Assembly: GCF_023343835.1 (NCBI RefSeq)
Contig: NC_064435.1
Location: 80,734,134 to 80,798,133 of the forward strand
Direction of reading: 5' to 3'
Origin: Lagopus muta
Lineage: Eukaryota > Chordata > Aves > Galliformes > Phasianidae
Length of the DNA stretch: 64,000 bases
The translations under genes were made by a program, and so were the position numbers. This document shows positions 11,701 to 23,612 of this stretch, piece by piece; position 1 is the first letter of the stretch; each line of letters begins with the position of its first letter. The notes beneath the pieces are model-generated. The model worked only from the letters and a program-made list of their open reading frames with translations. It was not told the origin of the DNA and ran no database searches.

Positions 11701-14700
11701 TAACTAGATTGTACTTCTGTTCACAGGGGGGGTTTCCCTTCCAGCTTATCTTTTTAGATATTCAGGAGATAATTAAAATTCAAAATGTTAACGGTGCTAC
11801 TTATTTTTAGAACCCGACATAAATACGGGCAGACAAAGATTTGAAAATAAATTAATAGACCAGAGTGCTCTCAACCACTGTGGTAAGAACGTTGGTAGAC
11901 ACCTGTTGTAAGCCTGCTTTGTGCAGTCTGCATAGGGAAGAAAATCTCCCTCCATGTCTCGTGGGACATTCCCACCTGCCAGTGCTGGGAGCAGCAGAGG
12001 GTGATACCTTGGTGCAGAATGCGAGACGCTTCTCTGCCTTAGCTCAGACATTACCAAACCCCAGTGAAATGTTCTGTCATCTCACAGTGGCAGGAATCTG
12101 TCTGTTTTGAAAGTCAGCAGCATGCTTGAGCTGAAGTTGGTTAAATGCGTGAGGAAGATGCCCACTGTAAGCACATTTTACCGTTCTGTTATGCAGCCGC
12201 ATGCCAGGTTGTCTTTTTTGAGCAGTTATTCAAACTTCATGTCAAAAGGGGAAGGTGATTTCTAGCTCATGTATTTGGTGTCTGCTTTACAAACCCAGGT
12301 GGTTCGTGGATTAGTTGGTAAGTAAAATACTGTTTTCTGAGGGTCCCACGTAAGTGTACATTGAACCTCTTGATTCTCAGTAAACTCCACTACTTCAGGA
12401 CCCTTTGTGCCAGTGCAGTACATCGTCTTGTGTGTGTATTTTTAGCCTCCTCAGCGTGCTACATAGAGCCTTGTGAATTGTGCTAACCCTTTTTATAGCA
12501 CACCACAACTCATCTGTTTACTTTTACAGTGCCCCCATCCCGTAATTTTATATTACCAGCTTCACAGGCAGGCGGATTGATTTTTGTGCCTAAGATGGGG
12601 TGTAGGCAAAAAACAACAGTCAAAGAGCAGGAGTGCAACACTGAATCTCGTCACTTGTGCCAGCTATGCCTAACCATGGCAATCACGGACTGCTTACCAA
12701 CAAGTTGCAGCATTTCTGTATGCCTGTCATCTACATTCATCTTTATCATGCCTTATGTTAAAACATAATTCCAGTCCCAGAGCTGAACTCCTCATGTGCC
12801 TCCTACAGCCATGGTTTAAGCTGAAAGATGACAAGATTTCTTTGGTCAGAAAGAAGGAGCAAAGTGGTGTTTGGTAGCTTAGCATTAGGAGCGGGGATGA
12901 GGGAGGCCTATGTATCAGGTTTGAAGACTGCTGAAGTCTTGTAGCTAAGAACCAAAGATGAACTCCTGACTTTTCCTAACAGCTTCTGTAGGTGCCTCTT
13001 TGTTCGGATTTTGTGGTCCCACACACTTTGTTAAGGTGTTTGTCTGAAGGTGTTATAAGTGGATTCTTATACCGGGTTGAGATGTTTTGCCAAGTTGCCC
13101 ATGATACGCCAGCACAGCTCAACGGGGTCTGAGACTGTCCCACTGCCATCCTGGCCCAGCTACCCTCACCTCAAATTCATCACCAACTGCACCCTCAGAT
13201 GGTTGCAGGGAAGGTGATTGCCAAGAGGCTCACATAAGGAAGCAGTCTGGAAGCAGGGACATATGGCTCCAGGACTGGACGGGCCAAGAGCAGTCCTGCT
13301 GGAGGTGGGACAAAGTGCCCCATGGCTCATGGCATGGGATTGCCCTTAGTGCCTCGCCTGCAGCCACACGCATCAATGCCAGAGCAGAGGCAGAAACTTG
13401 GATCCAGTAGTCCAGGAGCTGAGATGTGGCTTTGGAAAAGGCAGTCTTGTTTTAACTCAGCTTGTGATTTCAGGGCACATTCAAGAAGCGGTTTGCAAAT
13501 CCAGAGTGCCTTCTAACAGCATCCTGGGCCTTTGATCTCTGACTCTTACAGAGAAGAACTTCAGAACCTGTGAAAGCTGAGAGAAACCACCCCTGCCACT
13601 ACCTGGTGCTCACCAGCTTCACCAGCATTGCTGCCCCAGGAGGTACGTCACCACTGTGGGGCGGTGATTCGCCTCGACCCCGCAGCGAGTTGGGGTGGGA
13701 TTGAAAAGTGCAAAGACCTCAGCTCTCCCCAGCAGATCTCACCCTCCAACGTTTCCTTCCAGCAGCGAAACATGTCAAGTTTTATCTGCGAGATGAATGT
13801 GAAAGGACAAAAAGAACAACTTCGCATGAATGAAAAACGGTGCAGATTTGAAGAACTTTCTCGACAGTCCCAAGAGCAGTGCAGGGCTGAAGTAACTGAA
13901 GCAGCATCGTGGTTTGTCTCTTTGCAGCCTGAGGTCTGACTGACTGTCTCCTGCCGTGGATAGTAACTGATAAATATTCGCTGTTAAAAGCGGTTCAGCG
14001 TTCTCGGGGATCTTTCTTAGTCAGCCTGACCGCCTCAGGTTGAACAGCTCTCAGATTTTGGTTTACACACGACAGCTTTGTTACAGAAATAAAGGACTGG
14101 TCAAAAGCACCTCCATACACGCCCATGTTTAAAGGAAAGTAAAACCAGTGCAGTGCTGGGGCCGTAATAATCAGACTTGTACACATTATGGTCAGCCCTG
14201 GTTGACCATGTGGTAGTAAACAGTCATCTGGAAATGGGTGTTTGAGGTTTGCAGGGAGGTGTTATCAGTACTTGTAATGTTACATTCTGCACAACAGAGC
14301 ATTTTTCCCATCAGTTGGTCCAGGATGAAGTGTGTTTGCAAGATCTGTCTAGCTGCTTCACCAGTGTTGTTCATTTTTTTTTTTTTTTTGGTTGAGCTGA
14401 TACAAGTATGAGTGAATCTCACTAAATGACTCCCCTTTGAAAGTGGCTGCTGGCCAATCTGCAGTCAAACATCCTTCCTGTTCTTTCATCGAGCTGCAGC
14501 GAGTGGGGAGGGGAGCAAAGCCGTGCAGGGCTGCTGGGGACTCATCTGAAGCAACACACCATGCCACAGAACATTAGGATTTGGAGAGTGGTGCTGCAGG
14601 CAGTCATTTCCTTCTGGTCTTCATCTTGTTTTTTTGTTTTTTCCCTATTTCCCGTATCTGCATTTTGTTTGGGTTTTCAGCTACTAGATTCACCATGTTC

Positions 14701-17307
14701 TAATGAAACATGATTTCTGGTCTTTTGTCAGAGCTTTGGGGTTTGCTGGTCCTTTTGGGTTTTGCATTTCTTTTGTTTTCAGCTCAGTTTGTTTTGTTTG
14801 AATTTTTGTTGTGAAGAGGTTGTTTATCTGTGATTTATTGGACTGGGGTGTTACTCAAGGAGGATTTTGCAGTGGCAGTGTCTTTTCATTTTTTTCAAAT
14901 TGCTTCCCACCAGTATGTTATTTCAGTCTTAACCGAACATTTTTTCTCTGGCCAAAGAGAATGTGATTTATGTTATCTGCTCTGTGACATAAGAAATTGT
15001 GCATTGTGATCCGTGGGATAGGACTGTGCAGTGCTAGCAGTGGGACAGCAATACTGGCAGGAGATGGGAGCAAACAGAGGCTGCGTCTCCTCAGACCTGT
15101 TTGCTGCTCACAAGCATCAACTTTTCACCTTGGGTTTGCACCCCAAGGTGGAAACTCAAGGAAGGAGTGCTTAGGAGAGCACGGTGCCACCCTGAGCATG
15201 AAGAGGAGTAAGTGCTTCAACCTTATGCGATGAAGCCGTCATCCTGCATACCTGGTGAGTTCAGGGAGGACAGTTTCACTACTGTGTCCCTGCAGTATTT
15301 AATGGCTATGCAAACTTGCAAGATTTTTTCTTGTCCTATCCCAGGAGCCCTACAAACAAGAGGGAAGAAGCTGAGTTACCGAGTATTCAGATTTTCTGTT
15401 GAGCTATTGCCTCAGCAGCACTTCATGGCAGTGAGTTTATAGGTTAATGTTAGAGAGCGAAGGGCTCAAATGCTGCTTATGCTATTTAGGCTGTTACCCT
15501 AACTTGTTCAGAAAGCAGTAACTGCAGCTAGCAGTTTATCACATGCCTAGCAACACCTGTCTTGGGTAGTGTTGATGCTTGCTGTGTGAAGTCACTACCA
15601 GTGCATGGCCCAGGACCACTCTTCTCTTGGCCTGGGGAAAGTGAATCTTCAGTGGCACTTTGTTTCTTTCTGTGCCATCCAGCCAGCCCTGCCCTCCTGA
15701 AATGCACCCCAACCAAGGACCAGCAGAACATCCCTGCTGCTGCACTTGTAAGAGCTCCAGCCCAAACGCACCAACACGGACGGCTGCCTGTCACCCCGAG
15801 ACAAGTTCAGAGATAAGCACAGGAGGTTCTCAATTTCATGGAAGCCAGCTCAGACTAAAAGGCAGCCCCTTCATTTCAAGAAACCTCATTTTTCATTTGT
15901 AAAACACTTTCATTCAGAAAAAAAATAATAAGAGAGGGGGGTTGGAAGGGAAGCAGAGTGCTACCTCTCCCCAGCCGTAGCAAATACACCTGCACAGCCA
16001 TTTCCATTCTTTGAAAAGAAGTTTTAAAACACATGTTTTAATGGGGCACCAGCAACTTCAACAGCTGCCTGTTGCTTCCTAACTCCATTTGCGTGTAACG
16101 TTGTCAGATGACAACTGCTTGGGCTGGAATATTCCAGGTTGGAGTCTGCTCTGGTACATTCTTTCTGCCTGGAAATTTTAAGTACTAATAACTTATCTGG
16201 AAGAAAATAAGCTCTTCTTTCCCCCATGCTTCAAGAAATTTGGTGACCTTTCTTTTCGTGCCCCCAGGCTTTGGAAAAAGGAATTGAAATATGACAGGTT
16301 TTTGGCTTGTGTGTCAGGAACATGCTGCTTGCCTGCAAAAAAAGCTGCATCCAATTTTTGCCAAGTTATAAGCCAGTGAAGAGAAAATCATCTTATGATT
16401 ACTCACTAAAGCACTAAAAATTAAAAAAAAAATCCTTCAGAAATTCTTTTTTTCTCGTCTCACAGCTGCTCATGAGATTCTCACAGGTCTGCACCCAAGC
16501 AAAAGTGAAATCTTATGAGGGAAATGGTTCCCTAGCCCCCCACCAACTGCCTGGGGCCAGAGGTGGAAGGGTGTGAGATTGGCCTCAAGGGAGTCTAAAA
16601 CAAATGGCAGAGAGAAACAAAGGCATGGGAGAAGGAAGAGAGAACAAGACCCAAGAGGATCCAGCAGGCAACAAAAGACCAAGTGCCTGGAGCACTGGGG
16701 GGACTGTATGAGAATTCCTCATGAGGATGGCAACTTAAAGTACCTCTAGGAGCTTAAGCAGCAGGCTGCAGCCAAAAGGTCCCGCATACCGTCAGTGTAT
16801 CTTGCTGCTTTAGTTAGCTGTCTTTCCATTTCTGCTACCTTGAGCTAAGGAAATAGCCTGCCAAAGTAAGGGTAATGCAAACCTCACATGGAGAACACTA
16901 ATGTTGATTTAACTACATAGCCTTCATCATTTTCCCCTCTATGATATTGTATATGAAGTGCAAAAGAAAAAGTAAAAAAGCAAAAGAGAAGAAAAACCAA
17001 CCCAAATCAAGAGATCTGAAACTTTTCTGATTAAAGAAACTTCCTACAAGAGTTCAAGAAGAGGCACTTTCAGCAGCAGTCTTTGTAAATAAGTGGGCTT
17101 TGTAAACGATGAGTGGGTTTGTAAATGAAGGGATGACTGACAAGTTCAACACCCACCATGTCAAACAGAGCGACAAAGGAGGCCAGCACCTCTAAATCGT
17201 GGTATGTGAGGCCTTCCTAAAGCCTGTGATCTGTGCCAAAACTGCCCCTTACCTCTGTTCTTCTTTTCTAGGTTCACTGAGACACATTTTGTGGGCTTCA
17301 GTTGCAT

Positions 17308-17643
17308 TACAGAATCACAGAATCACAGAATGGCCAGGGTAGGAAGGGACCTCAAGGATCATGAATCTCCAACCCCATGCAGGGCACATGCAGGGCCACC
17401 AACCTCCCCATTTAATACCAGACCAGGCTGCCCAGGGCCCCATCCAACCTGGCCTTGAACACCTCCAAGGACGGGGCATCCACAACCTCTCTGGGCAGCC
17501 TGTTCCAGCACCTCACCACTCTCTGGGTAAAGAATTTCCCCCTGATGTCCAACCTAAATCTCCCCTCCCTCCACTTAAAACCATTTCCCCTTGTCCTGCA
17601 CTCTTCAACAGTTCTTGCCTCCTTTTGCACCCACTGAAGCATT
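17308..17643 (-). mobile_element. CR1 3' end, young subfamily
   Basis: The - strand encodes the last part of CR1 ORF2 in one open frame (17412-17642): [20 protein letters not shown], then [29 protein letters not shown] and a final [10 protein letters not shown]. The 3'UTR and terminal octamer repeats (ATCACAGA on the + strand) end at 17308. The C-terminal 60 or so residues are almost identical to those of the CR1 at 28.0-29.55 kb, so the two are the same subfamily in opposite orientation. The piece is strongly 5' truncated. Confidence 0.95.
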
Positions 17644-20600
17644 TCCCACTGGCAAGAACTGGTGGCTAATCACTTCAGGCGCAAACCTTGCACAGAATTA
17701 TGTGATTTCCTCCTTTAACGTAATGAACACAATTGCTCATAAAAATTTGTTGTTGGTGTTTTTGAATTCTTGGTTTTGATTTAGGTGATAGGTACGTTTT
17801 CATCATCACCACCGCAATCCTGGTCCCAGCTCCAAAAATTGGTGCAGGAGCTTTTCCCTTATGGCTCTGAAAGGAAACAGGGGATCCTCTTTAATCCCCA
17901 GCTTAGCTATTACTTCTCTCCTGTGATCACTAGTGAATTGCTCAGCTCATTCAGAAGCAACCCTGAGATTGTGCCTGCCTTCCACTGCTGCCACACAGCC
18001 TATCAGGGCCACCCCACCATTAGGCCAGCCAGGACCTTGAAGCCTTAGGGAAGGGTGTAAGCAAGTTCATCCAACCCTATGTGGTGTTAAGAACTCACCT
18101 GACAACTGCAAAGAGGTCACAAGGCCCCCCAGCCCTATCTGCAACTGCATGCATGCCTGCTGCCTCTTTTCTCAGCTCCCCATGGGCATGGAGAAGCAGA
18201 CAGTACTCTATCAAGGACAACAGTTCTTGGCAAAGGCAGTGTCTGTGACTGTAGGCTCACCAACAGGAGGCATGGGGCCTTCCCTTGGCTTTGTTCCTGT
18301 AGCCAGGAAGCCACAGGGCTGTTTACAGCATCCCTGAGTGCCCATGGGAGATGCAGGTCAAGCACATAAGGCTGCAAAAAGTGCCATTCCCAACACTTCT
18401 AGGTGTTTAACTCCATTTGAAAATGCCATCCACGTTTTGAGTTGCTTTTTTTCCTTTTTATCAAAACCTAGATCTTTTTGTTATCAGCCTTCTCTCTGCG
18501 TGTCTCTTAAAGGTGGTGGTAGAGAAGGGATCTGATTAGTTCAACTTCCATTCTCCTGCCACTTGCCTCATTGATGCAGACAGGAAGCATCTGAGGACAA
18601 GAAATGTCCCCTATTACATGCTTCTGTTCTGGGTAACCTCATTTTGGTTTGGTGTCTAGACAGTAATGCAGAGGAGAGCATTAATGAAAATGAAGCGCCG
18701 AATTTTAGAAGGTTCTGCTTGACAGCCTCACAGCTGCCCTCACCAAAGATGGAACCAAGTCTTTGGGTTTTTAGGGGGTTGGCATTTGCTGGAGCTTTGG
18801 AGGGATTCGTTCTTTTTTCCTTTGGGCTCCAACAAGCGGATGACCTGATTTGTGTGTGTACTCATCACGTGCTGGTTTAGTTAAACGAAGTAGGAAGCAG
18901 CAGAAAGAGACATGCTGATTATTTTTTTTCAGAAGTTGCTTGGTACTGCTGGAAAAAGAAAAACAGGTCACTTCAGGTGACCAGTATGGAAAGAGATCCC
19001 TCACATTCAGATTCCCTAATGCCGAGCCTAAGCAGTGTCCCAGAAGAGCATTTGCTTTTTATCCATCTCCACTTTTAACCGTATGGGCCAAAGGTTTATG
19101 TTCATGTGACTTTCCTACATAGATAATTCAAGCTGCTCAAGTGATCTCTGTTCTGACCGTTATGAATCTTTGTTTATGTTGCCATGGCTTTGTAAAGATG
19201 CCAAGAGAGAATGAGACTGGCCTCCTGGTAATGTTTGTTGTGAATCACTGTCGTATGCAGAGACTGATTCATCAGTTTGGGAATCTTCGAAGTAAGTGCA
19301 CCTCCAATTTGCATCACTGTGAGGCATATGGAGGAAAGGGTGCTGGGAACACTGTGGTTCCTTCAGACGTTTTGTTGATGGTTGCGGAGGTCTTCGAAGT
19401 TGTAGACATACTGAAAGCAAGCCTGCTGCTGCCTCCAGAGCCAAGGTGCCTACACTGAAAGTTGAAGCACCACTGCTCTCTTTCCCTCTCTTTGAGTATA
19501 GTTTTTAGGCTTGAGGTAGTATTGCGTAGCTCTTCACTACAGGAAAATACGACTCTTCATTTTGCAGGCTGGTGATGCAAAATAAAAAAAGAAAACCAAC
19601 AAAACAGGAAGGAAAACGTTAATGAAAGCTCTAATGCTCCTTGGGGAATATGAAGAGACACAGGTTACATTGAAGATAACAAAAAAAAAAAAAAAGAAAT
19701 AAAAACAAAAACACCACCACCAACAATAAAAAGCAGCAGCAGTACCAAGAGTTGGATGGGTGAATGTTGCTCTTCAGAGCAGTCCCTGCAATGGGGACTC
19801 CCCAGCCGTGAGGTCCCCAGCTCTCACAGCAGCTCAGCAGCTCCCTCCCCTCCACCACTTCTGCACTGCGATTCATATGGTGACTGCTGCAGTAAAATCA
19901 GGAGCAATGAGGACTATATATAAAAGGGCTGGAGTAAAGGCAAGCGGCACCTCAATTCTACTTCTGAGTAAGCCTTTTGTTTTTAGCAAAACAGGCACAC
20001 CATTGCTGCTCCAGCCAGCCACAGGCTCAGCTTTCCCTGTGGATGCTGGCAAAGAGCAGCAGATCTGAGCCTGAGAACTGCAGAGGAGAGGAGTTCCACC
20101 TCCTCATGCTGGTGGCCAACCTTGGCTGGTGGCCTTCCTCTGGGGACAGAGGCATCCCCATGCTCTGCTGGTCTGCCTATACAGATGGGTGGCTGGTGAG
20201 GCTGAGCTGGGCCGGAGCCGGAGGCAGTGGTGCTGGTACAGAGCAGCGGCCACTGCCTGCAAGCGGGCTACTCTTCCATTTGTTGCTTTTTAAATTATTT
20301 TAATTTGTATTTATTTGTTTCTCAGAGGTTTTTTTCAACAGAAAAACTTTGAAGAAATGTTGCTTTTCTCCCCTCTCACTGAATAAAGTAAAAAATAAAA
20401 TAGGAAGCCCAAACCCCAAATGTCAGAAAGCTCTCCGCTTCTTCTGCAAAACAGAATTCTTATTGTCCGGCAGCCCCGACTTATTGACAGGCAGAAGCAA
20501 AGCAGGCAGACCTGTGACGGCAGTGGGGGAAAAAAGAAAAAAGAAAAAAAAAAGAAAACTAGAAAGAAGACAAACACCCTCCTACACTGGATGCAGCTAA

Positions 20601-22535
20601 ATTCCCAAGAACGATGCTGCTGCCATGAGTGGGGCTTGGGCCCTGGGTACCTGAGGTGGTAGGGAGCTGCCCTGCCATGCCCCACAGCCAGCCCATCAGC
20701 TGGGGGCAGCCCTAATTCCCCACATCACTCAGAAATAAGGGAATAAGTAAAAGTTCCAGTTCCAGCATCTAATAGGGTGTTCCTGGTTTTGTTTCCAGCT
20801 GTTGAGGCCTACTTGGTGTTTCCTGCCCCATGGTGGTTGTGCAGTGCAGGGGAGAGAAGAGGCTTTTCAAACAGCTGGGACCAGTTAAGCAGATGGCAGG
20901 TGTGTGCACAGAGGAAGATGCCATTACATGCTGCTGGGCTACGCCGTCTGGTGAGTGCCTGACTCACTCTGGAGCTGCTCCAGCCCTATGGCCAGGCCCA
21001 TGGCTGTGACATGGGCCTGCCATCACTGTGCTCCTGGAGCACACTAGCCTTGCCACCTGTGTGGCACGCCATGAGCCCTGCTGTGGCACAGGGACAGTAG
21101 GCACGAGCAGAGGGGTGCCCAGGCAGCCAGCCCATCTCCTGCAGCCCACAGCATTTTCTGTCTCACCCTCAGCCTGAGCCCCTGCAGCATAGTGCTGCCT
21201 GTGCGTGGCGGCAGCCAGACGCTCGGCGTCGTTCCCATGGCAGACCCTTTTCTTTTCTTGTAAGAGAACTGATTCAAGTAATTTCTGACTCTATATTCCC
21301 ACCTTTGCTTGACAAACAGAGCAGGGAAATGCCATTAACACGCAAGCGTTCCTCAAACCACCTTGTTTTTGCTAGTCGTGCAATGCCAGTCACAGTGGAA
21401 ACACCACTTCCTCCCACATGCTGTCAGTACCTAGACTGTAGTTATTCGCTTTTAATTGAATTAGCCAGCCCAACGCTTTTCTGTTATCCTATACAAAGCC
21501 ACTACGTTCTGCAAACACCTTGCCGAAGTGACTGAATCAGACAGTGAGATAATTCTTTCCACCACATAACTCACTTTGGTTAGAAATTGGCCAGCAAAAC
21601 ATGGGCAGCTTTGCTCACGAGCTGTGAGGTTCACGGGATGTCCTTTGCAGTTAAGTAACATCGCAGACCTGCTCCCGGTTGACCAAAGCCATCTCTTTTT
21701 TTTTAAACTTCACTGTCACAGGGAGTGAAATCTCAGCCCACTAAGTCAGAATTTCAAGCTCCCGAGCCCTGCTCTGCTCAGTCTTCACAAGCATCACATG
21801 AACACCTCCATTTCCACCAAAATAATACTGCTGCTGTTGCTGCTGTTGTTAACATGATTGAGCGCAGCTCGGAATAGTCCTTAGACAGAAAAGAATACCT
21901 TTGCTTTAACAAGGAGGGATAAGTAACACTTGCACTTTCTGTGCTTGCTTTGAACACTCAGCTGCTCCCAGTGCATTTAAAAGCAGGTCTGGGTACATTC
22001 TGGGAGAAGACAGACACAGGATTGCTTCAGGAGTTGTTGGGTGGCTTTGGACAGCCTCTGGTCATGGGTTTACTCGAGCTGACAATGACTTTTCATCTGC
22101 CCCTTAGCGAACTTCACCAAATGTTTCCCCAGTAACAGAGCACACTGTGACCTTCTTCTCTATCTCTCTTGCTCAACCCATGCTTATACAAGACCGAAAT
22201 AGAGGAGCTGTGAGCCTGGAGATGCACTATATGCACCGCAGTCCCATACGTGCTGGTACACATCCTTGATCCTGTACAGCTCATAGTGATGCCTTCTACT
22301 AGGAGCAGTGCCATGGCATTGCCAGTCCAGTGGGCTGACATTTCCCAAGGAGGAAATAAATGTTGACTTCTGATGGAAGCTGGCACCCATAATAAATTTA
22401 ATGGTTTATTAGACTGAGTTGTACTTAAAATCAGCCTTCCTGAACCATGAAACACTTTGATGCCTTGCTGAGAGAAGGAGTTGCTGTCTTTACTACAGAA
22501 ATAATGGTGTAATGCATCAGTGGCTGAAGAGCAAC
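17644..22535. other. Intergenic, no gene seen
   Basis: About 4.9 kb with no recognised gene. It contains an A15 run at 19681-19695, a purine-rich patch at 20528-20570, a short CTG/TTG-type triplet tract at 21829-21850, and several open frames of 60-140 codons without family features, including one of 141 codons on the - strand at 22114-22539. Confidence 0.6.
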
Positions 22536-23612
22536 ACACGTTATCTACCTGGACTTCAGTAAGGTCTTTGACACAGTCCCTGTAACATTCTTCTCTGGAT
22601 TTGATGGGTGAACAGTTCAGTGGATGAGTAACTGATTACACAACTGTACCCAGAGAGTGGTGATCAATGACTCAATGTCAGGATCGAGATCAGAAACAGA
22701 TGATGTCCCTCAGGGATCAGTACTGGGGCTGACTGCCTTTTAATATCTGCATCAATGATATCAACAGTGGGATCAAGTGCACCCTCAGCAAGTTTGCAGA
22801 TGACAAGAAGCTGTGCGGTGCAGTCAGCACACCTGAGGGACAGGATGCCATCCAGAGGGACCCAGGTAGGCTCGAGCAGTGCGCCCAGGAAGCCTCACGA
22901 GATTCTACAAGGCAAGTCTTGCACCTGGGTTTTGGCAATACCCACTACAACCTGGGGAAAGCCATGCTGAAAAGCACTTGGGGGTCCTGGTGGACGGGAA
23001 GCCAGATATGAGCCAGCAATGTGCCCTCACAGCCCAGAAAGCCAACCATATACTGGGCTGCATCAAGAGAGGTGTGGCCAGCAGGTCAAGGGAGCTTGAT
23101 CCTGCCCCTCTGCTCTGAATTAGTGAGGCCTCATCTGGTACTGTGTCCAGATGTGGTATCCTCAGTACAGGAAAGACGTGGACCTGTTGGAGACAGGCCT
23201 GAGAAAAGCCCTGAAAATGACCTAAGGGATGGAACATCTGCCCTACGAGGACAAGCTGAGAGCTGGGATTCTTCAACCTGGAGAACAGAAGGCTCTGATA
23301 GTGGCCCCTCAGTACATAAAGTGGAGCTGTAAGAAAGAAGGGGACACACTCTTTAGTGGGATCTGTTATGATAAGAGTAGGGGAAATTGTTTCCAACTAA
23401 AAGAAGAGAGATTTAGACTTTATATACTGAAGATGTTTTTTACAATAAGGTTGCCCAGAGAGGTGGTAGAAGCCCTGGAGAAACTCAAGGTCAGGCTGAA
23501 CGAGAGTCTGAGCAACCCAGTCTTGCTGTAGGTGTCTCTGCTCATTGCAGAGGAGTTGGACTAGACAGACTTTAAGGGTCCCCTCCAGTTCTAAGTATTT
23601 TATTATCATTTA
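22536..23612 (+). mobile_element. CR1 fragment with broken reverse-transcriptase ORF
   Basis: A CR1 copy about 1.1 kb long on the + strand, starting inside the reverse-transcriptase domain. Readable pieces in shifting frames are VIYLDFSKVFDTV (palm motif A region), DVPQGSVLG (motif B), SKFADDKKLCGAV (motif C), then [20 protein letters not shown] and the C-terminal RLPREVVEALEKLKVRLNES. Several frameshifts and stops separate them. It ends in a CR1-like tail (ACTTTAAGGGTCCCCTCCAG). It is clearly older than the 28 kb copy and not functional. Confidence 0.92.

Larger units (their letters stand above)
6856..17307. other. Intergenic, no gene seen
   Basis: About 10.4 kb between the EXOC2 3' end and the first intergenic CR1. 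The left part is AT-rich with A-runs at 7367-7381 and 8759-8774; the right part, from about 13 kb, is richer in G and C. The longest open frame (13628-13939, 103 codons) has no domain I know and no convincing codon pattern. I see no CR1 of any length here, which is notable given the density elsewhere. Confidence 0.6.

Noticed and set aside
13628-13939. A 103-codon + strand frame with a charged Glu/Gln/Arg-rich second half
   Set aside because: I considered a coiled-coil exon, but no clear splice sites frame it, no family is recognised and its first half looks non-coding. Left as unsupported.
22114-22539. A 141-codon frame on the - strand
   Set aside because: It runs up to the start of a CR1 fragment, has no recognisable domain and reads like random sequence (many Ser, His, Cys, Trp).
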